DNA of 64,000 bases, taken from assembly GCF_028369105.1 (NCBI RefSeq), contig NZ_JAQNDO010000001.1:8092501-8156500 (forward strand), read 5' to 3'. This DNA is from Polyangium mundeleinium. GTDB lineage: Bacteria; Myxococcota_A; Polyangia; Polyangiales; Polyangiaceae. Below are positions 58,350 through 64,000 of the stretch, piece by piece; positions within the stretch are counted from its first letter, which is position 1, and the number at the start of each line of letters is the position of its first letter. The notes under the pieces are model-generated. The model was not told the origin of the DNA, did no database searches, and worked only from the letters and a program-made list of their open reading frames with translations. A program made the position numbers and the translations under genes.

Positions 58350-58700
58350 CGTCGCGCCGGGGCGCTGCCCCGGTCCCCGCGGGGGCTGTTCGCCCCTCGA
58401 CCCGAACCAGGCACGGCCTGGACCGGGGGTGGAAGAACTGCGCTCCGCGCAGTTCTTCCAACGGGCCGGTGGCAAGACCATGGGGGTGGGTTTCAAGCTG
58501 GCGACGGGCACGCTGCCGGTTGAACCAGCAGCGCTGCCGTGTTCGTTGGCAGGATCGTCGCTGGTCTTGACCCTGGCTGTTCGATGAACTGCGCGGAGCG
58601 CAGTTCATCGACCCCGCGTCCAGCGCTTGCGCTGGTCCGGGTCCAGGGGCGGATAGCCCCGGTGGGGCCTGGGGCAAAGCCCCAGCGCTGCGCCTCCACC
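58350..58700. repeat. Inverted pair of about 120-bp palindromic repeat elements
   Basis: Two imperfect copies of one element face each other: about 58360-58490 and, reversed, about 58550-58695. Each contains a perfect hairpin: GGAAGAACTGCGC-TCC-GCGCAGTTCTTCC (58430-58458) and CGATGAACTGCGC-GGA-GCGCAGTTCATCG (58582-58610). They also share GTTCGCCCCTCGACCC/ATCCGCCCCTGGACCC blocks. They lie between convergent genes and may serve as a two-way terminator. No gene is seen here. Confidence 0.8.
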
Positions 58701-58716
58701 AGGAGACCGGGTGAGG

Positions 58717-59997
58717 TCAGGACAGACCGCGGAGCATCAGGTTCCAGTACATCCAGGGCAGCCCGTATCGCTTGAGCAGGTACATGTCGTGCCGCTCTTT
58801 CATCGTGTTGATGAGGGGGATCGACGGCGTGGGTTTGCCGGTGTAATCGAATTCGGCGAGCAGCATCGTGTCGTAGGACGTCACGAGGGGGCACGAGGCG
58901 TAGCCGTCGTATTTTGCTGTCGGCTCCTTGTCGTTCATGACGGCGAGCAGATTTTCCACGAGGACCGGCGCTTCTTTGCGGATGGCCGCGCCTGTGCGCG
59001 AGGTTGGCAGCTCCGAGGCGTCGCCGAGCGCGAAGATGTTCGGGTAATCGGGGTTCTGCATCGTGTGCTTGTCGGCTTTGGCCCAGCCTTTGTTCGGGCC
59101 GTCCTTGTGCGCGATCGGGCTCCGCTTGATGAAATCGGGCGCGCTTTGCGGCGGCACGGCGTGCATCATGTCGTATCGGATCGTTTCTCGCTTGCCCGCG
59201 GGATCCCCGACGACTGCGAAGACGGCTTCTTTCCGGTCTGGATGCACCTCGACCAGGTTGCGCTCGAATTTCGTCTGGATGCTGTAGCGCGTGATGACCT
59301 GCTCGAGCACGGCGCGGTACTCCGCGACGCCGAAGATCGCCTTTTGCCCTGAGCCGAAGATCACGCTCGACCGATCGAGCACGCCCGTCTTGCGCCAATG
59401 GTCGCAGGCGAGGTATGCGATCTTTTGCGGCGCGCCTGCGCATTTGATGGGCCCTGTGGGGTGCGTGAAGAGCGCCGTCCCGCCGCCGCGGAAGGACTCG
59501 ATGAGGCGCCATGTCTTCGGCGCGAGACGGAAATCGTAATTGCTCGACACGCTCTCCGTCTTCAGGGCTTCGCGCAATCCGGGGACCGCGTCCCAGTCGA
59601 GCTGGATGCCTGGGGCGACGACCAGGAAATCGTAGCCGATCTGCCCGCCGCCGCGCACGCGCACCGTTTGTGCCACCGGATCGATCTCCTCCGCGAAATC
59701 CTTGATCCAGCGGGCTCGCTCGGGGATGTAGGCGGCCTCGTCGCGCTCCGACACGTCTGCGCTCACGATGCCGGCGCCGACCAGCGTCCAGAGCGGCTGG
59801 TAATAGTGTTTTTCGGAGGGCTCGACGATCGCGACGTCTTCTACGCCGGCGCGCGCGAGCCGTGCGGCCACGGAGATGCCGGCTGTGCCGCCGCCGATGA
59901 TGACGACGCGCGCGCGCCCGAGCTCCGGGATCGCGGCGGCCTCGGGTCGCGGGAGGCTTGATTTCGGGGAGCTCGGTGCGGGCGTGGTCGTGGCCAT
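58717..59997 (-). CDS. sqr: Sulfide:quinone oxidoreductase
   Basis: ATG 59997 with GGAAGAGGAAAC before it; 426 aa. FAD-binding 'ARVVIIGGGTAGISVAARLA' near the start, 'YYQPLWTLVGAG', 'GPIKCAGAPQKIAYLACDHW' (first redox Cys), and 'YASCPLVTSYDTMLLAEFDY' (second redox Cys). This Cys spacing and the 'KCAGAPQK' motif are those of the mitochondrial-like (type II) SQRs that oxidise sulfide to persulfide and pass electrons to quinone at the membrane face. The neighbours handle the persulfide made. A sigma54-type promoter (60040-60054) precedes it. Confidence 0.93.
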   Translation of the reverse strand: MATTTPAPSSPKSSLPRPEAAAIPELGRARVVIIGGGTAGISVAARLARAGVEDVAIVEPSEKHYYQPLWTLVGAGIVSADVSERDEAAYIPERARWIKDFAEEIDPVAQTVRVRGGGQIGYDFLVVAPGIQLDWDAVPGLREALKTESVSSNYDFRLAPKTWRLIESFRGGGTALFTHPTGPIKCAGAPQKIAYLACDHWRKTGVLDRSSVIFGSGQKAIFGVAEYRAVLEQVITRYSIQTKFERNLVEVHPDRKEAVFAVVGDPAGKRETIRYDMMHAVPPQSAPDFIKRSPIAHKDGPNKGWAKADKHTMQNPDYPNIFALGDASELPTSRTGAAIRKEAPVLVENLLAVMNDKEPTAKYDGYASCPLVTSYDTMLLAEFDYTGKPTPSIPLINTMKERHDMYLLKRYGLPWMYWNLMLRGLS

Positions 59998-60039
59998 CTC
60001 GTTTCCTCTTCCAGGGTGTTCGGTTCGTCCGGGACCCAA

Positions 60040-60054
60040 GCAAGCAAGATGCCA
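60040..60054 (-). promoter_or_regulatory. Sigma54-type promoter of the SQR gene
   Basis: Minus strand TGGCAT-CTTGC-TTGC, giving GG-N10-GC at the -24/-12 spacing (GG at 60053-60052, GC at 60041-60040). The predicted start is about 30 nt before the SQR ATG, with room for its ribosome site. Confidence 0.7.
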
Positions 60055-60126
60055 CACCCCAATCCACACGCCAGCGCCTCGGAACACGCGCGCGCCGCGA
60101 ACGCGCGCCCCTGCACGTTCCAGCCG

Positions 60127-60154
60127 CGTTTCATGGATGTTTCACGGTGTTTCC
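60127..60154. promoter_or_regulatory. Phased activator half-sites upstream of SQR
   Basis: CGTTTCA (60127-60133), TGTTTCA (60138-60144) and TGTTTCC (60148-60154), starting 11 and 10 bp apart, about 75-100 bp upstream of the -24 element. The central one is the reverse complement of TGAAACA, the half-site seen at the other genes of this locus. Confidence 0.5.
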
Positions 60155-60231
60155 GGAGCACGAAAGAGCCCGGCCGCCCGCGGCGGACGTGCAATCCGCG
60201 GCAAACCACGAGGACCGCGGCGGCTTGCGGG

Positions 60232-61062
60232 CTACCTTTCGGCGGGACGTCCGGGCAATGCGGTGGCCCAGGGGCGCGTGATCATGCCGAGCGCGAGCGC
60301 GGCCACGAGGAGGAGGAGCGGCAGGGGGAGCTGCTTGCCGAGCATGAAGAGCCCCATCGCCACGACGAGCCATGCAAATACGCGGCGCAAAACGTCCGAC
60401 GATACACGCTTGCCGAGGAGCGCACCCGCCACGCTGCCGAGCGCGGCGAACGAAGTGACGATCCCGACGAGCACCGGGTCGAGCTCGGCGTGCGCCACGT
60501 GCCCCGCGAATCCGGCGAACGATTGCAGCGTGATGACGAACAGCGACGTCGCGACGGCCTCGCGCATGGCGAGCCCGCCAAAAAGGACGAGCGCGGGGAC
60601 GATGAGAAAGCCGCCGCCGGCGCCCACGAGGCCCGCAAAACACCCGACGGCGCCGCCCAGCAAAAGCGCGCGCTCCACGCGAAGCTCGCGCCGGTTCGCG
60701 GCGTCCTCGCCGCGCCCGCGCAACATGACGACGGCCGAGGTCACCATCGTCGCGCCGAACACGACGAGGAGGACGGCCTCGGGGACGAAATGCGCGAGCC
60801 GCCCGCCCACGAAAGCCCCGGCCATCGCCGCGACGCCGAACAGCGCGCCGATGCGATAACGGACGTGGCCGCGCCGCGCGTGGAAGACGAGGCTCACGAG
60901 CGCGGTCACGCCCACCACGAAGAGCGAGGTCGCAATGGCCGCGCGCGGCTCGACGTCGAGCAAATACACGAGCATGGGCAGCGTGAGAATGGCTCCCCCG
61001 CCGCCGAGCATGCCGAGGACGACACCAATCACGAGCGCGAGTGTGGCGCCGAGGGCGAGCAT
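60232..61062 (-). CDS. TauE/SafE-family sulfite/sulfonate exporter
   Basis: A 276-aa integral membrane protein with about 8 TM helices. Two repeats show the family signature: 'LVIGVVLGMLGGGGAILTLP' near the N-terminus and 'GLVGAGGGFLIVPALVLFGG' in the middle, each followed by 'AIATSLFVVGVTALVS' and 'AVATSLFVITLQSFAG'. These proteins move sulfite, sulfoacetate or related anions. It starts 10 bp after the rhodanese stop, so it likely exports the sulfite made by the persulfide pathway. Confidence 0.92.
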   Translation of the reverse strand: MLALGATLALVIGVVLGMLGGGGAILTLPMLVYLLDVEPRAAIATSLFVVGVTALVSLVFHARRGHVRYRIGALFGVAAMAGAFVGGRLAHFVPEAVLLVVFGATMVTSAVVMLRGRGEDAANRRELRVERALLLGGAVGCFAGLVGAGGGFLIVPALVLFGGLAMREAVATSLFVITLQSFAGFAGHVAHAELDPVLVGIVTSFAALGSVAGALLGKRVSSDVLRRVFAWLVVAMGLFMLGKQLPLPLLLLVAALALGMITRPWATALPGRPAER

Positions 61063-61072
61063 GGCGTCTCCC

Positions 61073-61417
61073 TCAGCGGCTCACCGGTAGGCCCGCCTCG
61101 TTCCAGGCGATCATGCCTCCGGCCATGTTCATGACACAGGAAAAACCCGCCGCCGCGAGCGCCGCGGCCGCCTGGCCCGAGCGGCGCCCCGAGCGGCAAA
61201 CGAGGACGAGCGGCTCGTCTTTGCGAAAGCCGGCCGCGTCGAATCGCGCGACCGGGACGTTCTCCACGCCGTCCACGTGCCCAAGCTCGCCACGAAGCTC
61301 GGCCGGGTCGCGGACGTCGATCAGCCGCGCGCCGGGAATCGCCGCGGCGACGTCCCTCGGCGCGATGTCGCGATAACCGGCGGGGTTCGGGGTGGACCTC
61401 TCGAACAGCGTGGGCAT
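61073..61417 (-). CDS. Rhodanese-domain sulfurtransferase
   Basis: ATG 61417 preceded by GAGGAGAG; 114 aa, a single rhodanese domain: 'RDVAAAIPGARLIDVRDPAE', 'VPVARFDAAGF', active loop 'LVLVCRSGRRSGQAAAALAA' with catalytic Cys, and 'NMAGGMIAWNEAG'. It transfers sulfane sulfur, for example from glutathione persulfide to sulfite giving thiosulfate. It is the first gene of the operon from the sigma54-type promoter at 61446-61459. Confidence 0.93.
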   Translation of the reverse strand: MPTLFERSTPNPAGYRDIAPRDVAAAIPGARLIDVRDPAELRGELGHVDGVENVPVARFDAAGFRKDEPLVLVCRSGRRSGQAAAALAAAGFSCVMNMAGGMIAWNEAGLPVSR

Positions 61418-61445
61418 GGGGCTCTCTCCTCGCGCGCCGCGAGTT

Positions 61446-61459
61446 GCAAACGAGGTGCC
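61446..61459 (-). promoter_or_regulatory. Sigma54-type promoter of the rhodanese-TauE operon
   Basis: Minus strand TGGCAC-CTCGT-TTGCA, an essentially perfect -24/-12 match (GG at 61459-61458, GC at 61447-61446, N10 between). The predicted start lies about 17 nt before the rhodanese ATG, with the ribosome site in that leader. Confidence 0.8.
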
Positions 61460-61522
61460 ACACGCCGTTTCACGCAGATCCCACGCAGAACCCTCCTTTT
61501 TTCGGCGTCCGCGCCCGCCGCC

Positions 61523-61558
61523 TGAAACATCCTGCAACACGCTGGGGCGCGTGTTGCA
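61523..61558. promoter_or_regulatory. Palindromic activator site upstream of the rhodanese operon
   Basis: TGCAACACGC (61533-61542), 6 nt, GCGTGTTGCA (61549-61558) form a perfect inverted repeat. TGAAACA (61523-61529) lies exactly 10 bp upstream of the left TGCAACA. The group is about 75-100 bp upstream of the -24 element, the usual position for a sigma54 activator. Confidence 0.75.
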
Positions 61559-61565
61559 ACGTTTC

Positions 61566-62897
61566 TCAGGCAGGCCCGGCGATGCCGAGCTCGCGCATCC
61601 TTCGCCACAAGGTCACGCGGCTCAGGCCGAGGATCTTCGCGGCGCGCTGGCGATTGCCCCCGGTGCGACCGAGCACTTCCAAGATCCGGCGCGCCTCGGG
61701 GTTCGGGTGCTCGGCGCCTGCTGCGGGCGTCGGGGACGGCGCGACCTGCTCGGCGCCGAAGAGGCTCGGGTCGAGCAGCTCGGGCGGCAAATCCGCGGGC
61801 ACGAGCGTCGGGCCGTCGCCCATCGCATAGGCATACGCGAGAACGTTCTTCAGCTCGCGCACGTTGCCGGGCCACGAATACCGACGGAGAAGGGTCATGG
61901 CCGCCGGCGAGACCCGATCGACCCGCCGCCGGCTGGTCTCGTTGCGGAGCGCCATGAACTTCTCGACGAGCAGCGGGATGTCGTCGGGCCTCTCGCGCAA
62001 GGAAGGAATGAAGACCGGAATGACCCGCAGCCGGTACATGAGGTCGGCGCGGAACCGGCCCGCCTCGACCTCTTTTCGCAAAGCGCGGTGCGTGGCCGAG
62101 ACGAAACGCACGTCGACGGGGACGGGCTCGCGCGCGCCCACGGGAAGGACAGAGCGCGTCTCGACCACGCGAAGGAGCTTCGCCTGAAGCTCGAGCGGCA
62201 TCTCCGCGATCTCGTCGAGGAACAACGTGCCGCGGTGCGCGAGCTGCACGTGCCCGGGTGTATCGCGGACCGCGCCCGTGAAGGCGCCGCGCGCGTGCCC
62301 GAAGAGCTCGCTTTCGAGCAGATGAGAGGGCAACGCCGCGCAATTGATGGCGCGAAACGGCCCCTTGCGCCGCCCCGAGAGCGCGTGAATGGCGCTCGCC
62401 ACGAGCTCTTTGCCCGCGCCCGTCTCGCCGCGCACGAGCACCGTCACGTCGTCCCCCGCGACCCGCTCGAGCACGCGAAACATCACTTTCATCGCCGGGT
62501 CCTGCGTCCACATGCCGTGGAACAGGACCTCGCCCGCCTCGAACGACTCGCCGGCGTCCTCGAGCAAAAGGAGCGTGCCCACCCGCGCGCGCCCGTGCGT
62601 CACGGGCAGCGACCGCACGCGCACGAGGCGCCGGCCGGACCCGCGCGGCGGGAGAATGGCCTGCACCGGCCGCCCCTCCGCGAGCGCCTCGGCCACGGGG
62701 CGTTTCTCACAGTCGCCACACAAGAGCTTGGGGGCCGACGCGTGGGGCGGGATCTCGACGCCGAGCAGCTCCGACGCCGCCGGCGTGGACAGGACGATCC
62801 GGAGCTCCGCGTCGAGGACGAGGGCCGCCCCCGAGGCAGCCTCGAGGGCGCGCGTGATCACGTCCTCGGTCGATGGGGCGGGAGGTTTGCGGGGCAC
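61566..62897 (-). CDS. Sigma54-dependent activator, FisR-like candidate for sulfane sulfur sensing
   Basis: GTG start at 62897; 443 aa. A PAS-like N-terminal domain (about 10-115) carries CxxC in 'KLLCGDCEKRPVAEAL'. The AAA+ domain (about 125-360) is complete: Walker A 'LVRGETGAGKELVASAIH', sigma54-contact loop 'HARGAFTGAVRD', Walker B 'GTLFLDEIAEMP', Arg finger region 'RFRADLMYRLRVIPVFIPSL'. A Fis-type helix-turn-helix ends it ('NRQRAAKILGLSRVTLWRRM'). It stands 31 bp after the persulfide dioxygenase gene. By analogy with FisR, which activates sqr/pdo genes by thiol modification, the CxxC may sense persulfide; that is inference. Confidence 0.92.
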   Translation of the reverse strand: MPRKPPAPSTEDVITRALEAASGAALVLDAELRIVLSTPAASELLGVEIPPHASAPKLLCGDCEKRPVAEALAEGRPVQAILPPRGSGRRLVRVRSLPVTHGRARVGTLLLLEDAGESFEAGEVLFHGMWTQDPAMKVMFRVLERVAGDDVTVLVRGETGAGKELVASAIHALSGRRKGPFRAINCAALPSHLLESELFGHARGAFTGAVRDTPGHVQLAHRGTLFLDEIAEMPLELQAKLLRVVETRSVLPVGAREPVPVDVRFVSATHRALRKEVEAGRFRADLMYRLRVIPVFIPSLRERPDDIPLLVEKFMALRNETSRRRVDRVSPAAMTLLRRYSWPGNVRELKNVLAYAYAMGDGPTLVPADLPPELLDPSLFGAEQVAPSPTPAAGAEHPNPEARRILEVLGRTGGNRQRAAKILGLSRVTLWRRMRELGIAGPA

Positions 62898-62905
62898 GCC
62901 CGCAA

Positions 62906-62931
62906 TGTAACATGTTGCAACGCGTGTTTCA
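62906..62931. promoter_or_regulatory. TGTAACA-TGTTGCA palindrome between dioxygenase and activator genes
   Basis: TGTAACA (62906-62912) abuts TGTTGCA (62913-62919), an inverted pair with one mismatch, and TGTTTCA follows at 62925-62931. They share the TGNAACA half-site with the other activator sites and suggest autoregulation. Confidence 0.5.
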
Positions 62932-63834
62932 GCTCGCGCTCGCTCCCTTCCGCGCCCCGTCGTCGTCCACGGGCTTGCGGAGGTTCAGGGGGATGCGGAG
63001 GTACCGGACGCCGTTCTCGTGCTCGGCGGGCAGGCGCCCGGCGTCGATGTTCACTTGCACGCTCTGCCAGAGCAAGCGCGGCGCCGCGAGCGTCGCGTCC
63101 CGCGCATTGCGGAGCGCCACGAAATCGGGGCGCGTGGTGTCGGCGCGGAGCTGGATGTTTTCCCGCTTGGATCTCCCGATCGTGGTCTCGGCGCGCATCG
63201 GGCGGCCGCCAGGCTGGTAATCGTGACCCACGAAGACGCGCGTCTCGTCCGGCAGGGCGTACAGTTTGTCGTGAACCGACGTATAAAGCGCGTCGGCCGA
63301 GCCCTCCGGAAAATCGCAGCGCCCCGTGCCGTAATCCTCGATGAACAGGGCGTCCCCCGTGAAGACCGCATCGCCGATGTGGTAGGACACGCAGCCGGGC
63401 GTGTGGCCGGGCGTCGAGATCGTCTCGATGCGCAAGGTGCCGGCTTCGAGGATCTGGCCGTCTTCGAGGAGCAGGTCGAACTGGCTGCCGTCGGTCCGGA
63501 ACGTCGGGGGCATGTCGAACACGGTCTTGAAGACCTTCTGCACCTCGCGAATCCCCACGCCGGTGGCGCTGCGGCCGCCGAAGCGCTTCTTGAGCCAGGG
63601 CGTGGCCGTCAGGTGATCGGCGTGCGCGTGCGTCTCGAGCGTCCAGCGCAGCGTCAAGCCTGCTTTTTCGAGGAACGCCGCGATCGTTTCGACCGAGGCC
63701 GTGCTCACCGTGGAGGACATGGGCTCGTAATCGAGCACCGAGTCGATGACCACCGCGTCCTTCGAGTTCGGATCATACACCACGTAGGTCAGCGTGAAGG
63801 TGGCGGGATCGAAGAAGGGCTCGACGTGAAACAT
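62929..63834 (-). CDS. Persulfide dioxygenase (ETHE1/Blh-like metallo-beta-lactamase fold)
   Basis: ATG 63834; 301 aa. The start MFHVEPFFDPATFTLTYVVY is that of ETHE1/PDO proteins, followed by 'VIDSVLDYEPMSS', the metal motif 'ETHAHADHLTATPWLK' (HxHxDH), 'TPGHTPGCVSYHIG' (His), 'FTGDALFIEDYGTGRCDFPE' (Asp and the glutathione-site Arg region), and 'VFVGHDYQPGGR' (His). It oxidises glutathione persulfide to sulfite with one iron. The pathway would be SQR to persulfide, then this enzyme, then rhodanese or export of sulfite. Confidence 0.94.
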   Translation of the reverse strand: MFHVEPFFDPATFTLTYVVYDPNSKDAVVIDSVLDYEPMSSTVSTASVETIAAFLEKAGLTLRWTLETHAHADHLTATPWLKKRFGGRSATGVGIREVQKVFKTVFDMPPTFRTDGSQFDLLLEDGQILEAGTLRIETISTPGHTPGCVSYHIGDAVFTGDALFIEDYGTGRCDFPEGSADALYTSVHDKLYALPDETRVFVGHDYQPGGRPMRAETTIGRSKRENIQLRADTTRPDFVALRNARDATLAAPRLLWQSVQVNIDAGRLPAEHENGVRYLRIPLNLRKPVDDDGARKGASAS

Positions 63835-63850
63835 GGCTCCACGCTGCAAA

Positions 63851-63864
63851 GCAAAGAGCGGGCC
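63851..63864 (-). promoter_or_regulatory. Possible sigma54-type promoter before the persulfide dioxygenase gene
   Basis: Minus strand TGGCCC-GCTCT-TTGCT gives GG-N10-GC (63864-63851). It is weaker than the two downstream promoters and sits only about 17 nt from the ATG, leaving a leader of 5-6 nt, so the call is uncertain. Confidence 0.4.
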
Positions 63865-63914
63865 AACACAAGCCGCGCGGAAGGCAGGCCGGGAAGCTGG
63901 GGGCCGGCGGGGCA

Positions 63915-63933
63915 TGTTTCACGCCGTGAAACA
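63915..63933. promoter_or_regulatory. Perfect palindrome TGTTTCACG-C-CGTGAAACA
   Basis: A 19-bp perfect inverted repeat with 9-bp arms, 50 bp upstream of the possible -24 element. Its arms contain TGTTTCA/TGAAACA, the same half-sites found upstream of SQR and rhodanese. Confidence 0.7.
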
Positions 63934-64000
63934 CGCCCCCCACGGCTGCGCGCGCGGAGCGCAAAAATCATGTTTTCCGCGTGGCTCGCAAGTATCATCC

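Noticed and set aside
1-64000. rRNA or tRNA genes
   Set aside because: No conserved rRNA stretch or tRNA cloverleaf was noticed by eye; a covariance search would be needed to exclude a tRNA.

Overview
The window is very high in G+C. Its content fits a large-genome myxobacterium of the Polyangiales (Sorangium/Polyangium type): many ECF-type sigma factors, hybrid histidine kinases and a Ser/Thr kinase, many Cys- or Gly-rich lipoproteins, DUF4157 proteins, sigma54 activators, and long spurious antisense ORFs. The genus is inferred from content only. I saw no rRNA, tRNA or CRISPR array.

Layout. 1-5761 (minus) is the end of a type VI secretion cluster: TssC (cut by the window edge), an enlarged TssB, TssG-like and TssA/IglI-like proteins, and an AMP-ligase-like protein without its ATP loop. 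Divergent from it, 5907-10992 (plus) is the most novel block. Four tightly packed genes (two unknowns, a small radical-SAM protein, a GTPase-like membrane protein) are followed, with a 4-nt overlap, by a DUF4157 protein with a putative papain-like C-terminus. A second protein follows that shares the same N-terminal PHPATVQRK repeats but ends in a possible ADP-ribosyltransferase-like domain. 11267-14274 holds secreted or lipoprotein genes of lower G+C. 14019-25312 holds glycogen branching enzyme, a CheB-CheR-PAS-kinase-receiver protein, a second hybrid kinase with a degenerate receiver, and an OmpR/kinase pair.

25313-31068 is an island: an IS5-type remnant, a candidate immunity gene, a frameshifted lipoprotein-HNH toxin gene, an IS66 element and a sigma factor operon. 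A shrunken second copy of the toxin/immunity pair lies at 39082-39535. 31366-36661 holds two more sigma factors, a lipoprotein, an outer-membrane protein and an XRE regulator. 36978-39074 is an M13 metallopeptidase. 40155-45660 is a heavy-metal RND efflux operon. 45987-52026 holds a heparinase-like lipoprotein, a GH-like protein, small lipoproteins and an ExbD-like protein. About 1 kb here is tandemly duplicated, which created a chimeric gene, and a 43-bp minisatellite follows. 52463-58335 holds aldehyde dehydrogenase, a Ser/Thr kinase, FIST and HAD proteins.

58717-63834 (minus) is a coherent sulfide/persulfide oxidation locus: persulfide dioxygenase, a sigma54 activator with an N-terminal CxxC, rhodanese, a TauE/SafE exporter and sulfide:quinone oxidoreductase. 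GG-N10-GC promoters and repeated TGNAACA half-sites, some at 10-11 bp phasing, suggest a sulfane-sulfur-responsive sigma54 regulon.
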